Positions 26,354 to 36,105 of a stretch of 64,000 nucleotides of DNA are shown in pieces. Origin of the DNA: an uncultured Collinsella sp. (GTDB taxonomy: Bacteria > Actinomycetota > Coriobacteriia > Coriobacteriales > Coriobacteriaceae); NCBI GenBank assembly GCA_900542155.1, contig UQMD01000008.1, positions 1 through 64,000 on the forward strand, read 5' to 3'. The notes beneath the pieces are model-generated. The model had not been told where the DNA came from, did no database searches, and was given only the letters and a program-made list of their open reading frames with translations. The translations under genes were made by a program, and so were the position numbers. Each line of letters begins with the position of its first letter. Position 1 is the first letter of the stretch.

Positions 26354-29134
26354 TTGGCGCGCGGATCTGCTCAAAACGCCAAAGGCAATAAAGCCAACAA
26401 CCAACCGGCATCTGCTAAGGGTGCCGGTTCCCATCTTCGTGCCAATAAGGGCCACGAGGCCGAGTTCGACGATTTTGAGCCCCTGGTCGAGCCTTCGGCC
26501 AACCGCGATATCGCCGGCGTGGTCATTGCCGTTTTGGCGATTGCGTCCTTTATTGCCGTGATATCGTCGGCGACCGCACCCGTTACGGCTGTGGTTGCTG
26601 GTTTCTACCACCTTGGCTTTGGCCTGGGCGCCTACGTGCTGCCGATCGTTATTTTGCTGTTTGCCGCCACGCTCTTTTTAGGCGAGGACTCGCCGCTCAA
26701 CGTGCGCTCTGTTGCGGGCGGCGCCGTGGTCTTTATCGCCGTCGTCTCCCTTCTCTCGCTGATGGTGCCGGGTACGAGCGACTCGTGCGACCTTATGTTC
26801 ACGCCGCAAAACCTGTCCGCCTCGGGTGGCTACATCGGTGCGTTTATTGCGAGCGCGCTGCAGAATGCCCTGGGTAAGCCTATTGCGATGGTGGTCCTGT
26901 TGGGTCTGGCCGTCGTCGGCTTTGTCATCATCGGCTTTTCGGTGGGCGGCGTTTTGCGCTCTGCCCGCGACCGTGCGGCCGATTTTGCCGAGCGCCGTCG
27001 TGCCGACGTCAACGCGAGTCCGTGGGGTGACGACGAAGCCCTGTCGGTGCCCGGCGTTGCTCGTCCGCACCTGAGCATTCTTCGTCAAAAGGGATCCGAT
27101 ATGTCCGTGACCACGGTCATGGGCAACGATGCGGACCCGGTTTTGGACGATGACGACGAAGACGAGGATCCGTTTGTCGACGTGTCCGATGCCGTTGAGG
27201 CCGAACGCGCTAAGACCACGCTGCTGCCGCGCCGTCATGCCAAGAAAGGCAAGTCGGCCCCTAAGCTCAATACGAGTGAGCCCGACCCGTCTTGGTCCGA
27301 GAGCGAGATTGAACTTACCGAAGGTGATGACGAGGACGACGAGTCCCCGCTCGAGACTGCTAAAACCACCTTGCTTCCGCGACGTCATGCAAAGCGCGGT
27401 CAGGTGACCGGCCAGCTTTCAATGGAGGACGATCCGGCCAAGATCGACGAGTCCGAGCCGCCGTTTGCCGTGAATCCCGTCTCGGCCGCCCCTCAAATTC
27501 CGGATTTCCTCAAGCATCCCAAGGTTGCCGATGCGTCTGTTGCGAGCGCTGCCGAGGCGTCTACTTCGAGCGATGGGGGAGCGGACAATGCCCCCGCGGA
27601 TAACGAGGGCGAAGAAGAGGACGGCCTTAAGCTTCCGCCGCTCGATATCCTGCATGCAAACCCTCAGTCCGCTTCTGCCGCGTCTTCGGACAAGGAACTG
27701 GAACAGACCGCCGAGTCGTTGCAGTCCACGCTGCTTGAGTTTGGCCGTAGCGCTCGCGTCGTCGGCTGGATTGCCGGCCCCACGGTGACGACCTTTAAGC
27801 TGCAACCCGGCGAGGGCGAGCGCGTGAGCAAAATTTCGAGCCTTGAGGACGACATCGCGCTGTCGCTTGCTGCTCAGTCCGTGCGTATCTTTGCGCCGAT
27901 TCCCGGCACCTCGCTCGTGGGTATCGAGATTCCCAATCGCAAGCGTCAGAACGTCAACTTGGGCGACGTGCTGCCTTATGTTAAGGGTGGTCCGCTTGAG
28001 CTTGCCATCGGCCGCGATGCAGAGGGCACGCCGGTCGTCGCCGACCTCGCCAAGATGCCCCACCTGCTGATCGCCGGTACCACGGGTTCCGGTAAGTCGG
28101 TCATGATCAACTCCATCATCACAACCCTGCTCATGCGCGCCCTTCCCGAGGACGTTCGCCTGATCATGGTCGACCCCAAGCGCGTCGAGCTTGCAGGCTA
28201 TAACGGCCTGCCGCATCTTTACGTCCCCGTAGTGACCGAGCCCAAGCAGGCCGCGAGTGCCTTGCAGTGGGCGGTGTCCGAGATGGAGCGCCGCCTGAAG
28301 GTCTTCGAGCGCCTCAACGTTCGCAAGATCTCGACCTATAACGAAAAGCAGGCCGCCGGCGAGTTTGAGCATTACGATAACCCGCCGCAAAAGATGCCCT
28401 ATCTGGTCATCATCATCGACGAGCTTTCGGACCTGATGATGGTTGCCGGCAAGGACGTCGAGGCGTCGATTGTGCGCATCGCCCAGCTGGGCCGTGCCGC
28501 CGGTATCCACCTTATCGTGGCGACTCAGCGTCCGAGCTCCAACGTGGTGACGGGTCTCATCAAGGCAAACATTACCAACCGTATCGCCTTTAACGTCGCA
28601 ACGGGCATTGACTCCCGCGTCATCATCGACCAGATGGGTGCCGAAAAGCTCACCGGCTTGGGTGACATGCTGTTTTCAAAGGTCGACTGGGGCAAGCCCC
28701 GCCGTATCCAGGGCTGCTTTGTTTCGGATGACGAGATCAACGAGATTGTCGAGTTCGTCAAGTCGCAAAGCGAGCCCGACTACCATGAGGAGATCCTGTC
28801 GGCCGTGGCACCTGCCTCCATGTCCATGGCGGGTGGCGGCGGCATCGTGCGCACCGGCGTCGCCGAGCCCCAAGACGACGATCCGCTTATCTGGGAAGCC
28901 GCTCATATTGTGGTGGAATCGCAGCTGGGCTCCACATCTGGCCTGCAACGTCGCCTAAAGGTTGGCTATGCGCGCGCCGGGCGTATTATGGACATGCTGG
29001 AAGAAAAGGGTGTCGTCGGACCGCCCGACGGTTCCAAGCCGCGCGAGGTCCTGCTGGATGAAGAAGGCCTTGCCGCGCTGGAATCCGTCGACGCCGAGAT
29101 GGCACGTGAAGATCGTGAGTTTGGAGGATTCTGA
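26354..29134 (+). CDS. ftsK: DNA translocase FtsK
   Basis: FtsK is a septal DNA pump that clears chromosome termini during division. The 926-residue product has four N-terminal membrane helices (about 54-215) and an acidic linker (about 255-455). The motor domain has Walker A AGTTGSGKSVMIN and Walker B LVIIIDELSDLM, and a C-terminal gamma winged helix follows (about 860-926). It starts with TTG at 26354: GGAGG in the last codons of rnj is 6 bases upstream, and no ATG fits. The linker carries two copies of KTTLLPRRHAK, at about residues 287 and 337. The stop overlaps the next gene (TGATG). Confidence 0.95.
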   Translation: MARGSAQNAKGNKANNQPASAKGAGSHLRANKGHEAEFDDFEPLVEPSANRDIAGVVIAVLAIASFIAVISSATAPVTAVVAGFYHLGFGLGAYVLPIVILLFAATLFLGEDSPLNVRSVAGGAVVFIAVVSLLSLMVPGTSDSCDLMFTPQNLSASGGYIGAFIASALQNALGKPIAMVVLLGLAVVGFVIIGFSVGGVLRSARDRAADFAERRRADVNASPWGDDEALSVPGVARPHLSILRQKGSDMSVTTVMGNDADPVLDDDDEDEDPFVDVSDAVEAERAKTTLLPRRHAKKGKSAPKLNTSEPDPSWSESEIELTEGDDEDDESPLETAKTTLLPRRHAKRGQVTGQLSMEDDPAKIDESEPPFAVNPVSAAPQIPDFLKHPKVADASVASAAEASTSSDGGADNAPADNEGEEEDGLKLPPLDILHANPQSASAASSDKELEQTAESLQSTLLEFGRSARVVGWIAGPTVTTFKLQPGEGERVSKISSLEDDIALSLAAQSVRIFAPIPGTSLVGIEIPNRKRQNVNLGDVLPYVKGGPLELAIGRDAEGTPVVADLAKMPHLLIAGTTGSGKSVMINSIITTLLMRALPEDVRLIMVDPKRVELAGYNGLPHLYVPVVTEPKQAASALQWAVSEMERRLKVFERLNVRKISTYNEKQAAGEFEHYDNPPQKMPYLVIIIDELSDLMMVAGKDVEASIVRIAQLGRAAGIHLIVATQRPSSNVVTGLIKANITNRIAFNVATGIDSRVIIDQMGAEKLTGLGDMLFSKVDWGKPRRIQGCFVSDDEINEIVEFVKSQSEPDYHEEILSAVAPASMSMAGGGGIVRTGVAEPQDDDPLIWEAAHIVVESQLGSTSGLQRRLKVGYARAGRIMDMLEEKGVVGPPDGSKPREVLLDEEGLAALESVDAEMAREDREFGGF

Positions 29135-30636
29135 TGGCTGCACGCTTTGGTGACATGCTGCTCGAGCAGCGTCGCCGAATGGGCCTTTCCATTCAGCAGG
29201 TCGCCAACACCATCAAAATCAGGCCGCAGATCATCGAGTTTTTCGAGAATGGCAATTTTGCATCGATGCCTCCGCGCGGCTATGCGCAGGGCATGATTTC
29301 GAGCTATGCGCGTTTTTTGGGCCTCAATCCGCGGGAGGTCGTCAACGCATATTTTGACGATCTGATGGCATATGAGCGCGAGACGTCGCAGCAGGGCGGT
29401 CGTTTTCAGGACGCCGCCGGCTACGTCAATTCGCGTTCCTCGGTCGACAGCGGCCGCTTCCTGATGGTTCAGGGCGGGCGTTCGACGCGTTATGGCCAGC
29501 GCCCTCAGCAGGCTGGCTATATTACCGAGACGGGCTCGAGCGAGGAGATTCGTTCCCAGCGCGATCGTTTTCGCAGCACGCCGGCGCCCGAGGAGCGCGC
29601 ACTCCCCGCTGCCCGCGGTGTCGCACGAGACCCTCGTGCCGGCTACGGCGATGGCGGTTATTCCGATCGCGGGTATCGTGGCGTTTCTTCCGGTCGTCCG
29701 CGCGGCGGCTATGCAGACGCCGATACTACGCAAGTGACGCCTCGCCTTCGATCTCAGTCGCAACCCTACAGCCAGCGCTCCTCAGCGCTTCGTTCGGGCC
29801 AGCGCAACTACCAGGGTCGTGGCGAGCTCGCCCCCCGCTCGGGCCAGCGCAATATGCAGCGCCAGGGTAGCTATCGCGGACGTTCCGACAATAACCGCGG
29901 TCGTATGCCCCAAGGCACTGGTCGCGGTGGTTCCAATCGCGGGCGCGGCGGTGGGCGTGCTCCCCAGAACAACGGTCTCGATCCTCGTATCGTTTACGCC
30001 GGTATCGGCGCCGTGGCGTTGCTGCTGATCGTGCTCATCGTGGTGCTTTTGCGTGGCTGTGGCTCCTCGGCGCCCGAGTCGACGCCCGAGACGCCCGTTG
30101 CCACCAAGACAGCGACTAAGAAGTCTTCCAAGAAGACCGAATCCGTCGATGAGGACGAAGATACCGATGAGACGACGGACGAGTCGACCGATTCGGACGC
30201 CGCCAAGACGACGGCCAAGAAGGAAGAGAACGAGGTCACAAAGGTCAAGATCTCCGTTGCCAAGGGCAAGACTGCTTGGATTGAGGTCAAGGTTGATGGC
30301 AAGTCGGTCTATGGCGCCCAGGCGACCGGCCCCTTTGAGCAGGAATATACGCCCGAGTCCTCGATCGAGATCACCACGTCCAAGCCTTCCGATGTCACCG
30401 TTACCAAGAACGGTGAAAAGGTCCGCTACGACACTAAGACGTCGGGCGTGGCGCGCGTGACGATCACCGTTCCCAAGAAGGAGACGACCGACTCCGAGGA
30501 CGGCGAGAGCACTGACGGCACCGATGATGCCAACAGCGCGGATGGAACCGAGGCCCAGTCCACGGAGGGCACCAATACCGCTACCGACGGTCAAACGACG
30601 ACCGTTTCTACCGATTATTCGTACGACAGCTACTAA
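29134..30636 (+). CDS. RodZ-like membrane protein with N-terminal helix-turn-helix
   Basis: The 500-residue protein opens with a RodZ-type HTH (residues 1-70: FGDMLLEQRRRMGLSIQQVA). An Arg/Gly/Gln-rich disordered region follows to about 285. A single membrane helix (about 290-310, AGIGAVALLLIVLIVVLL) leads to a Thr/Lys/Asp-rich stalk and an extracellular beta domain (about 370-450) of the DUF4115 type. RodZ links the cell-shape or division machinery to the membrane. The start overlaps the ftsK stop by one base, so it is coupled to it. The cytoplasmic Arg/Gly-rich linker is much longer than in E. coli RodZ. Confidence 0.85.
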   Translation: MAARFGDMLLEQRRRMGLSIQQVANTIKIRPQIIEFFENGNFASMPPRGYAQGMISSYARFLGLNPREVVNAYFDDLMAYERETSQQGGRFQDAAGYVNSRSSVDSGRFLMVQGGRSTRYGQRPQQAGYITETGSSEEIRSQRDRFRSTPAPEERALPAARGVARDPRAGYGDGGYSDRGYRGVSSGRPRGGYADADTTQVTPRLRSQSQPYSQRSSALRSGQRNYQGRGELAPRSGQRNMQRQGSYRGRSDNNRGRMPQGTGRGGSNRGRGGGRAPQNNGLDPRIVYAGIGAVALLLIVLIVVLLRGCGSSAPESTPETPVATKTATKKSSKKTESVDEDEDTDETTDESTDSDAAKTTAKKEENEVTKVKISVAKGKTAWIEVKVDGKSVYGAQATGPFEQEYTPESSIEITTSKPSDVTVTKNGEKVRYDTKTSGVARVTITVPKKETTDSEDGESTDGTDDANSADGTEAQSTEGTNTATDGQTTTVSTDYSYDSY

Positions 30637-30662
30637 GCCGCTCGTAAGCGAAAGGATTAACC

Positions 30663-31160
30663 ATGGCTAAAGATTCCAGCTTCGACGTCGTGTCCGAGGT
30701 TAATATGCAGGAGGTCGACAACGCCTTCCAGCAGACCACGCGCGAGATTTCCCAACGCTATGACCTGAAGGACTCCGGCGCCACCATCGAGCTTTCGAAG
30801 GGAGACAAACTCTTTACGGTCAACGCCCCGGCCGACTTTGTCTCCAAGCAGATCATCGATGTCCTGAGCTCCAAGCTCATCAAGCGCGGCATCGATCTTA
30901 AGGCCGTGTCCTGGGATGCGCCTCAGGCTGCATCGGGCGGTACCGTGCGCGTGCTCGGTCACATCGTCGAGGGCATTGACCAAGCGACTGCCAAGAAGAT
31001 CAATAAGGACATTAAGGATCAGAAGCTCAAGGTCAAGGTGACGATCGAGGCCGACAAACTGCGCGTCTCCTCTGCTTCCAAGGATGCGCTGCAGACCGTG
31101 ATCCAGTTCCTGCGCGACCAGGACTACGGTCAGCCGCTGCAGTTCACCAACTACCGCTAA
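30663..31160 (+). CDS. YajQ-family nucleotide-binding protein
   Basis: The 165-residue cytoplasmic protein is full length for the family. It begins DSSFDVVSEVNMQEVDNA and contains SQRYDLKDSGATIEL, both hallmarks of YajQ, with two RNP-like folds. Family members bind RNA or nucleotides, and some bind cyclic-di-GMP as effectors. The start at 30663 follows GAAAGGA. It lies between the rodZ-like gene and rimO, in the usual Gram-positive order. Confidence 0.92.
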   Translation: MAKDSSFDVVSEVNMQEVDNAFQQTTREISQRYDLKDSGATIELSKGDKLFTVNAPADFVSKQIIDVLSSKLIKRGIDLKAVSWDAPQAASGGTVRVLGHIVEGIDQATAKKINKDIKDQKLKVKVTIEADKLRVSSASKDALQTVIQFLRDQDYGQPLQFTNYR

Positions 31161-31186
31161 TTCATTCGAAAGGACCGCTCTCCAAC

Positions 31187-32536
31187 ATGGATACACCGTT
31201 GGGCTCCGTGCTCTATATCACCCTCGGGTGCGCCAAGAACGAGGTCGATACCGACCGTATGCGTTCGCTGCTGACCGCCGCGGGCTACGAGGAGGCATTC
31301 GATCCGCAGGATGCCGATATCGCCATCGTCAATACGTGCTCGTTCCTTGCCTCGGCGACGTCCGAGAGCATCGAGACCACGCTCGAGCTTGCCAACGAGG
31401 TGCAGGACGGCGTTCGTTCTTGCCCGATCGTCATGTGCGGCTGCGTACCGTCACGTTACGGTGACGATCTGCCCGACGAGCTGCCCGAGGTCGCGGCCTT
31501 TGTGAAGGCCGACGAGGAAGACGGCATCGTCTCTGTCATTGATGACGTTCTGGGTGTCGAGCGCGAGATTGCCGCCTATATTCCGCAGGTCAAGCGTACC
31601 GTCGAGGGCGCTGTCGCCTACGTCAAGATCTCCGATGGCTGCAACCGCTTCTGCAGCTTCTGCATGATCCCTTATATCCGTGGTCGTTATCACTCGCGCA
31701 ATGCCGAGAGCATTATCTCCGAGGTGCGCGACCTGGTCGCCGGTGGTGTGCGCGAGATCGTTCTTATCGGTCAGGACACGGGCATTTGGGGTACCGACTT
31801 TGCCGACGAGGACCTCGCCGAGGGTTCGCCGCGCAATCTGGCGCAGCTACTGCAGGCCGTTGCTGAGGCGGTGCGTCCTCATAACGTGTGGGTCCGCGTA
31901 CTCTACCTGCAGCCCGAGGGCATGACCGATGAGCTTATCGAGACCATTCGCGATACGCCCGAGGTGCTGCCCTATATCGATATTCCCGTCCAGCACTGCG
32001 ACGCGCGCATCCTCAAGGCCATGCGCCGCTCCGGTTCGCGTCAGGAGCTCGAGGACCTGTTCCGCGACCTGCGCGAGCGTATCCCCGGTATCGTGATCCG
32101 CTCCACGGCTATGGTCGGCTTCCCGACCGAGACCGACGACGAGTTCCGCGATCTTATCGACTTTATGGACACCGTCGGCTTTGACTACACGAGCGTCTTT
32201 GCCTATTCGCAGGAGGAGGGCAGCCTGGCCGCCAAGATGGAAGGTCAGGTCGACGAAGAGGTTAAGCTCGAGCGCGCCCAGGAGGCTATGGATCTGGCCG
32301 AGTCGCTCGGCTTTGCCGCAACTGCCGCGCACGTGGGCGAGCGCGCCCAGGTGATCGTCGACGGCATCGAGGAGACCGAGGACGGTGCCGAGCTCATCGG
32401 ACATGCCTGGTTCCAGGCTCCCGATTCCGATGGTGCGGTGCATCTGGATGCCAGCGAGGCATCTGTGGGCGATATTCTGACGGTCGAGTTTACCGATAGC
32501 TTCTGCTACGAGCTTATCGGTCATGTTGTGGAGTAG
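31187..32536 (+). CDS. rimO: Ribosomal protein S12 methylthiotransferase RimO
   Basis: RimO adds a methylthio group to the conserved aspartate of ribosomal protein S12. The 449-residue product has the UPF0004 domain (LGCAKNEVDTDRM), the radical-SAM cluster CNRFCSFCMIPYIRGR and a C-terminal TRAM domain that recognises S12. The GCAKN rather than GCQMN signature separates it from MiaB, whose gene lies at 39199. The start at 31187 is 26 bases after the YajQ stop. Confidence 0.95.
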   Translation: MDTPLGSVLYITLGCAKNEVDTDRMRSLLTAAGYEEAFDPQDADIAIVNTCSFLASATSESIETTLELANEVQDGVRSCPIVMCGCVPSRYGDDLPDELPEVAAFVKADEEDGIVSVIDDVLGVEREIAAYIPQVKRTVEGAVAYVKISDGCNRFCSFCMIPYIRGRYHSRNAESIISEVRDLVAGGVREIVLIGQDTGIWGTDFADEDLAEGSPRNLAQLLQAVAEAVRPHNVWVRVLYLQPEGMTDELIETIRDTPEVLPYIDIPVQHCDARILKAMRRSGSRQELEDLFRDLRERIPGIVIRSTAMVGFPTETDDEFRDLIDFMDTVGFDYTSVFAYSQEEGSLAAKMEGQVDEEVKLERAQEAMDLAESLGFAATAAHVGERAQVIVDGIEETEDGAELIGHAWFQAPDSDGAVHLDASEASVGDILTVEFTDSFCYELIGHVVE

Positions 32537-32545
32537 GAGAGCGTC

Positions 32546-33184
32546 GTGGCTAACGAGAGCAATAAGGAACTGACGAGTGTTTGGACGCCCGCCAACATCG
32601 TGACGTGCGTGCGCATTGTCTTTATTCCGGTGTTCATGATCGTGTCGGCGCTGTCTCACACGAGCGTTGCCGGTACGGATTGGAGCCATTTCGACGGCCC
32701 GCTCGCTGCCGCTGCCTTTATTCTGTACGTCATCCTGTCGTGCACCGATAAGGTTGATGGCTACCTGGCTCGTTCGCGCAACGAGATCACCGACTTCGGT
32801 AAGTTCTTGGATCCCATCGCCGATAAGCTGCTCGTGTTCTCGGCCCTGCTGCTGTTCTTGGACTTTGGTGCCGTAACCGTGTGGTCCGTGTTCATCATCC
32901 TGTTCCGCGAGCTTCTGGTGAGCGCCCTGCGCATGGTTGCGAGTACTGCCGGTGTGGTCGTTGCCGCCGATAAGCTCGGCAAGTATAAGACGGCGACCAC
33001 GATGGTCTCCATCTGCGGCTATCTGTGCGTCTTTGCGATGGCCGGCTTGCACCTTGGCCCGGTGGCGCTGACGCTCGGTATCTACTCGGTGTCGCGCTTC
33101 CTGTACGCCGTTGCCGTTGTCCTGACCGTTATCTCGGGCGCTCAGTACTTCTGGAACTGCCGCAAGATCGTCTTTTCGGTCTAG
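32546..33184 (+). CDS. pgsA: CDP-diacylglycerol--glycerol-3-phosphate 3-phosphatidyltransferase
   Basis: PgsA makes phosphatidylglycerol phosphate in the membrane. The 212-residue product has the full CDP-alcohol transferase motif (DGYLARSRNEITDFG, then KFLDPIADK), with its two late aspartates, and several membrane helices. It uses a GTG start at 32546 after AGGAGA. Its place between rimO and cinA is the standard one, so this copy is the better pgsA candidate than the paralog at 53426. Confidence 0.93.
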   Translation: MANESNKELTSVWTPANIVTCVRIVFIPVFMIVSALSHTSVAGTDWSHFDGPLAAAAFILYVILSCTDKVDGYLARSRNEITDFGKFLDPIADKLLVFSALLLFLDFGAVTVWSVFIILFRELLVSALRMVASTAGVVVAADKLGKYKTATTMVSICGYLCVFAMAGLHLGPVALTLGIYSVSRFLYAVAVVLTVISGAQYFWNCRKIVFSV

Positions 33185-33196
33185 GTTCTGGTAGGC

Positions 33197-33727
33197 ATGA
33201 CGGAATCATTTGAGCAGATTGCGGCGCACAATGAAGAGCTCGCACGCGATATTGTCGAGCGTGCAAGCGCTCGTGGTGTGACGGTTTCGACGGCTGAATC
33301 TCTGACAGCGGGCATGATCGCCTCGACGATCGCCGATATCCCCGGTGCCTCGGCGGTGCTGCGCGGCGGTGCGGTGACGTACTGCGACGAGATTAAGCAT
33401 CGCGTGCTCGGCGTTGAGCAAGAGACACTCGACCGCTATACCGCGGTGTCGCACCAGACGGCACGCGAGATGGCTGCCGGTTCGCTGGAGCTGTACCAGA
33501 GCGATATTGCCGTGAGCGCGACGGGCTATGCCGGCCCCGGTGGAGGCACCGAGGACGATCCGGCTGGAACTTTTTATATTGGCTGGGCGTATCGCACGGC
33601 CGATGGGGGAGTGTCGGTCGTGGACTCCATTCGTTGTCATTATGAGGGCGATCGTTCATGTGTTCGTGCCCATGCGGTCGCGGAGGCACTGGGTCGCATT
33701 GTCTGCGTGCTCCATTCTATGGAATAG
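33197..33727 (+). CDS. Nicotinamide-nucleotide amidohydrolase (CinA C-terminal family)
   Basis: The 176-residue protein is the stand-alone CinA C-terminal domain, PncC type, which deamidates NMN to NaMN. TAESLTAGMIASTI carries the catalytic serine, and SATGYAGPGGGTED is the second signature. It lacks the N-terminal COG1058 domain of full-length CinA. It lies 12 bases after pgsA and ahead of recA, as in many Gram-positives. Confidence 0.92.
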   Translation: MTESFEQIAAHNEELARDIVERASARGVTVSTAESLTAGMIASTIADIPGASAVLRGGAVTYCDEIKHRVLGVEQETLDRYTAVSHQTAREMAAGSLELYQSDIAVSATGYAGPGGGTEDDPAGTFYIGWAYRTADGGVSVVDSIRCHYEGDRSCVRAHAVAEALGRIVCVLHSME

Positions 33728-33734
33728 ACGTGTT

Positions 33735-33758
33735 TTAAGGGGCCTCCGGGCCCCTTAA
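33735..33758 (+). terminator. Terminator after the cinA-like gene
   Basis: TTAAGGGGCC pairs perfectly with GGCCCCTTAA around TCCG. It ends the rnj-to-cinA run before recA. Confidence 0.8.
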
Positions 33759-33925
33759 TTGTGGAGATAGGGACCTCGGGCGAATTTGCTCTTTGTGCAG
33801 GTAGTTGCCGTAATCTTTCTCGTCATGCCTTGTTTGGTTCGCATGCGGTCAAGTTTTTGGTCAGTGTTTGGTCGGCGTTTGGTTGGGTTTTGGAAAGGTC
33901 GGCTGCATATGATTTATCTGAACGG

Positions 33926-33954
33926 TTGACCACGAACAGCCGTTCGTTTATTAT
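33926..33954 (+). promoter_or_regulatory. recA promoter with embedded SOS (LexA) box
   Basis: TTGACC (33926-33931) and TATTAT (33949-33954) are 17 bases apart. The palindrome CGAACAGCCGTTCG (33933-33946) fills the spacer and matches the Gram-positive LexA box CGAAC-N4-GTTCG exactly. LexA bound here would block RNA polymerase. recA starts 31 bases downstream of the -10. Confidence 0.88.
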
Positions 33955-33984
33955 CGATGCAGGTTGTTAAGAGGAGGGCTATTC

Positions 33985-35133
33985 ATGGCCAAGAATTCAG
34001 GTCCCGTACGTACCGTTCATGCTCGCACGACGGGTAAAGAGCGCGATGAGATGATCGCCACCACCAAGGCCGAGATCGAGAAGAAATTCGGTCAGGGTTC
34101 CATCATGAGGTACGGCGACGGTGGTCCCGAGCTCGAGGTCGAGGCCATTCCCACGGGCGCCCTGGCCCTCGATGCCGCGCTGGGCATCGGCGGCGTGCCG
34201 CGTGGCCGTATCGTCGAGATTTACGGTCCCGAGTCCTCCGGTAAGACAACGCTTTCGCTCGAGATTTTGGCAGAGGCCCAGGCTATGGGCGGCGTCGTGG
34301 CATTTATTGATGCCGAGCACGCGCTCGATCCCACGTATGCCGCGCGTATCGGCGTGGACATCGACGAGGTCCTCATTTCCCAGCCCGATACGGGTGAGCA
34401 GGCGCTCGAGATCGTTGACATGCTCGTGCGCTCTGGCGCCATCGACGCCATCGTCGTCGACTCTGTCGCCGCTTTGACCCCGCGTGCCGAGATCGAGGGC
34501 GAGATCGGCGATACCACGGTCGGCTTGCAAGCTCGCCTGATGAGTCAGGCGCTCCGCAAGCTCGCCGGCTCGCTGTCCAAGTCCAACACGACGTGCATCT
34601 TCATTAACCAGCTGCGCGAGAAGATCGGCGTCATGTTCGGCAACCCCGAGACTACGACGGGCGGCCGCGCCCTCAAGTTCTTCTCGTCGGTGCGCATCGA
34701 TATTCGCCGCATCGACAGCATCAAGCTCAAAGACGAGGTCATCGGCAATCGTGTGCGCGCCAAGGTCGTTAAGAACAAGGTGGCCGCACCGTTTCGCTCG
34801 GCCGAGTTCGACATCATGTACGGCACGGGCATCTCTAAGGAGGGCTCGATTCTGGACATGGCCGTCGAGTGCGGTATCTGCAAAAAGATGGGCTCTTGGT
34901 TTGCTTACGGTGAGGACAAGCTCGGTAATGGTCGCGAGGCCGCTAAGGCCTTCCTGCGCGAACACCCCGATTGTGCTGACGAGATCGAGCATAAGGTTCG
35001 CCTCGCCTGCGGCCTTGAATTCGATGACGATGCTCCGTCCGAGGTCGAGCTGACCGATCAGCCCGAAACTGAGGAGTTCGATGAGCTTTACGCCATCGAT
35101 GGCTCCGCGATGCTCGATGATGATGACGAGTAG
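33985..35133 (+). CDS. recA: Recombinase RecA
   Basis: RecA forms filaments on single-stranded DNA for recombination and triggers LexA self-cleavage. The 382-residue product has Walker [12 protein letters not shown], the [19 protein letters not shown] loop, [17 protein letters not shown] and a strongly acidic tail (DDDDE). The ATG at 33985 follows GAGGAGG; a longer start lacks support. recX follows 11 bases later. Confidence 0.97.
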   Translation: MAKNSGPVRTVHARTTGKERDEMIATTKAEIEKKFGQGSIMRYGDGGPELEVEAIPTGALALDAALGIGGVPRGRIVEIYGPESSGKTTLSLEILAEAQAMGGVVAFIDAEHALDPTYAARIGVDIDEVLISQPDTGEQALEIVDMLVRSGAIDAIVVDSVAALTPRAEIEGEIGDTTVGLQARLMSQALRKLAGSLSKSNTTCIFINQLREKIGVMFGNPETTTGGRALKFFSSVRIDIRRIDSIKLKDEVIGNRVRAKVVKNKVAAPFRSAEFDIMYGTGISKEGSILDMAVECGICKKMGSWFAYGEDKLGNGREAAKAFLREHPDCADEIEHKVRLACGLEFDDDAPSEVELTDQPETEEFDELYAIDGSAMLDDDDE

Positions 35134-35144
35134 CGGATGCCCTC

Positions 35145-35837
35145 ATGTCGTATACGGTGACCGAGGCAACGGTCGTCTTTCCCGATAAGAAGGCGGCCTC
35201 CTCGTTTTCGAGTGGGTATGCATCAAAAAAGCCTTGTGCACATATCGACTGTGAGCTCGAGGGCGGTTTTGAACGATCCGTCTGGATTCCTGTTCGTGTC
35301 GCGCGTCTGTTCCTTATAAATCGCCCCGATCTTCCCTGCGATTGGGATGAGTTTCGCGAGGCGGTGCAGCTCATTGAGCGTAAATGCGCGCTTACCATGG
35401 TGACTGAGATGCTGTCGCGCCGCGACCATGCCACAGGTGAGGTCCGTGACAAGCTGGCTCGTTACGGATTTCGCCAGCCCGCAATCGATTTTGCCGTCCA
35501 GCGTGCCACTGAGTATCGCTTTTTAGATGAGAACCGCTTTTGTTCGTACTTTATCGAGGAACGCAAACGACGCGGTTGGGGACAGCGCAAGATTGAGACC
35601 GAGCTCAAGCGCCGCCATGTCGTACTCGATGATATCCCCGGCTATCCCGAGGATTATTTTGCCGTGGAGGACGACTTGGCTCGCGCATCGGCTTTACTCA
35701 CGAAGCGTCGCATTCCCGAGACGCGTGGATTCGAAAAGCTCGTCCGGTTTTTGATGGGCAAGGGCTTTTCGTACCACATCGCCGCCGATGCCGTTAAGGC
35801 GCGTCTCGATGCTGAACGTGAGGAATGTGTAGTTTAG
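35145..35837 (+). CDS. recX: Regulatory protein RecX
   Basis: RecX modulates RecA filaments. The 230-residue product has three-helix RecX repeats, seen as LSRRDHATGEVRDKLARYGF and FIEERKRRGWGQRKIETELK, plus an N-terminal extension of about 90 residues that is beta-rich, as in other actinobacterial RecX proteins. It is co-transcribed with recA and therefore presumably SOS-induced. Confidence 0.92.
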   Translation: MSYTVTEATVVFPDKKAASSFSSGYASKKPCAHIDCELEGGFERSVWIPVRVARLFLINRPDLPCDWDEFREAVQLIERKCALTMVTEMLSRRDHATGEVRDKLARYGFRQPAIDFAVQRATEYRFLDENRFCSYFIEERKRRGWGQRKIETELKRRHVVLDDIPGYPEDYFAVEDDLARASALLTKRRIPETRGFEKLVRFLMGKGFSYHIAADAVKARLDAEREECVV

Positions 35838-35910
35838 ACACATGCTAGAAGTATGCGTTTTGCGTACCTGCCGTTCACCGCGTTTTAGACGCCGTGCTGG
35901 GTGCATTTAT

Positions 35911-36078
35911 TTGACAGTTGTTGCGGTTCAACGTACGATAATCACTGTCATTTGCTTTGTGATATGTGCTCATCTTTGATGAGTTTGTTTATATGTTTAT
36001 CTGTATCCGACCCGCATAAGCTGCGCCCATATTACTCAAATGTCGCGAGCCGTTCGCAAGGACGGTTCGCTTTGTTGT
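35911..36078 (+). promoter_or_regulatory. rny promoter and structured leader
   Basis: TTGACA (35911-35916) and TACGAT (35934-35939) are 17 bases apart. The leader of about 160 bases ends in a hairpin: GCGAGCCGT (36045-36053) with ACGGTTCGC (36062-36070), then TTTGTTGT. That is 28 bases before the rny start, a terminator-like fold. Feedback control of RNase Y through its leader is a reasonable inference. Confidence 0.5.
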
Positions 36079-36105
36079 GTAACGAATCCATAAAAAGGAG
36101 TGAGC

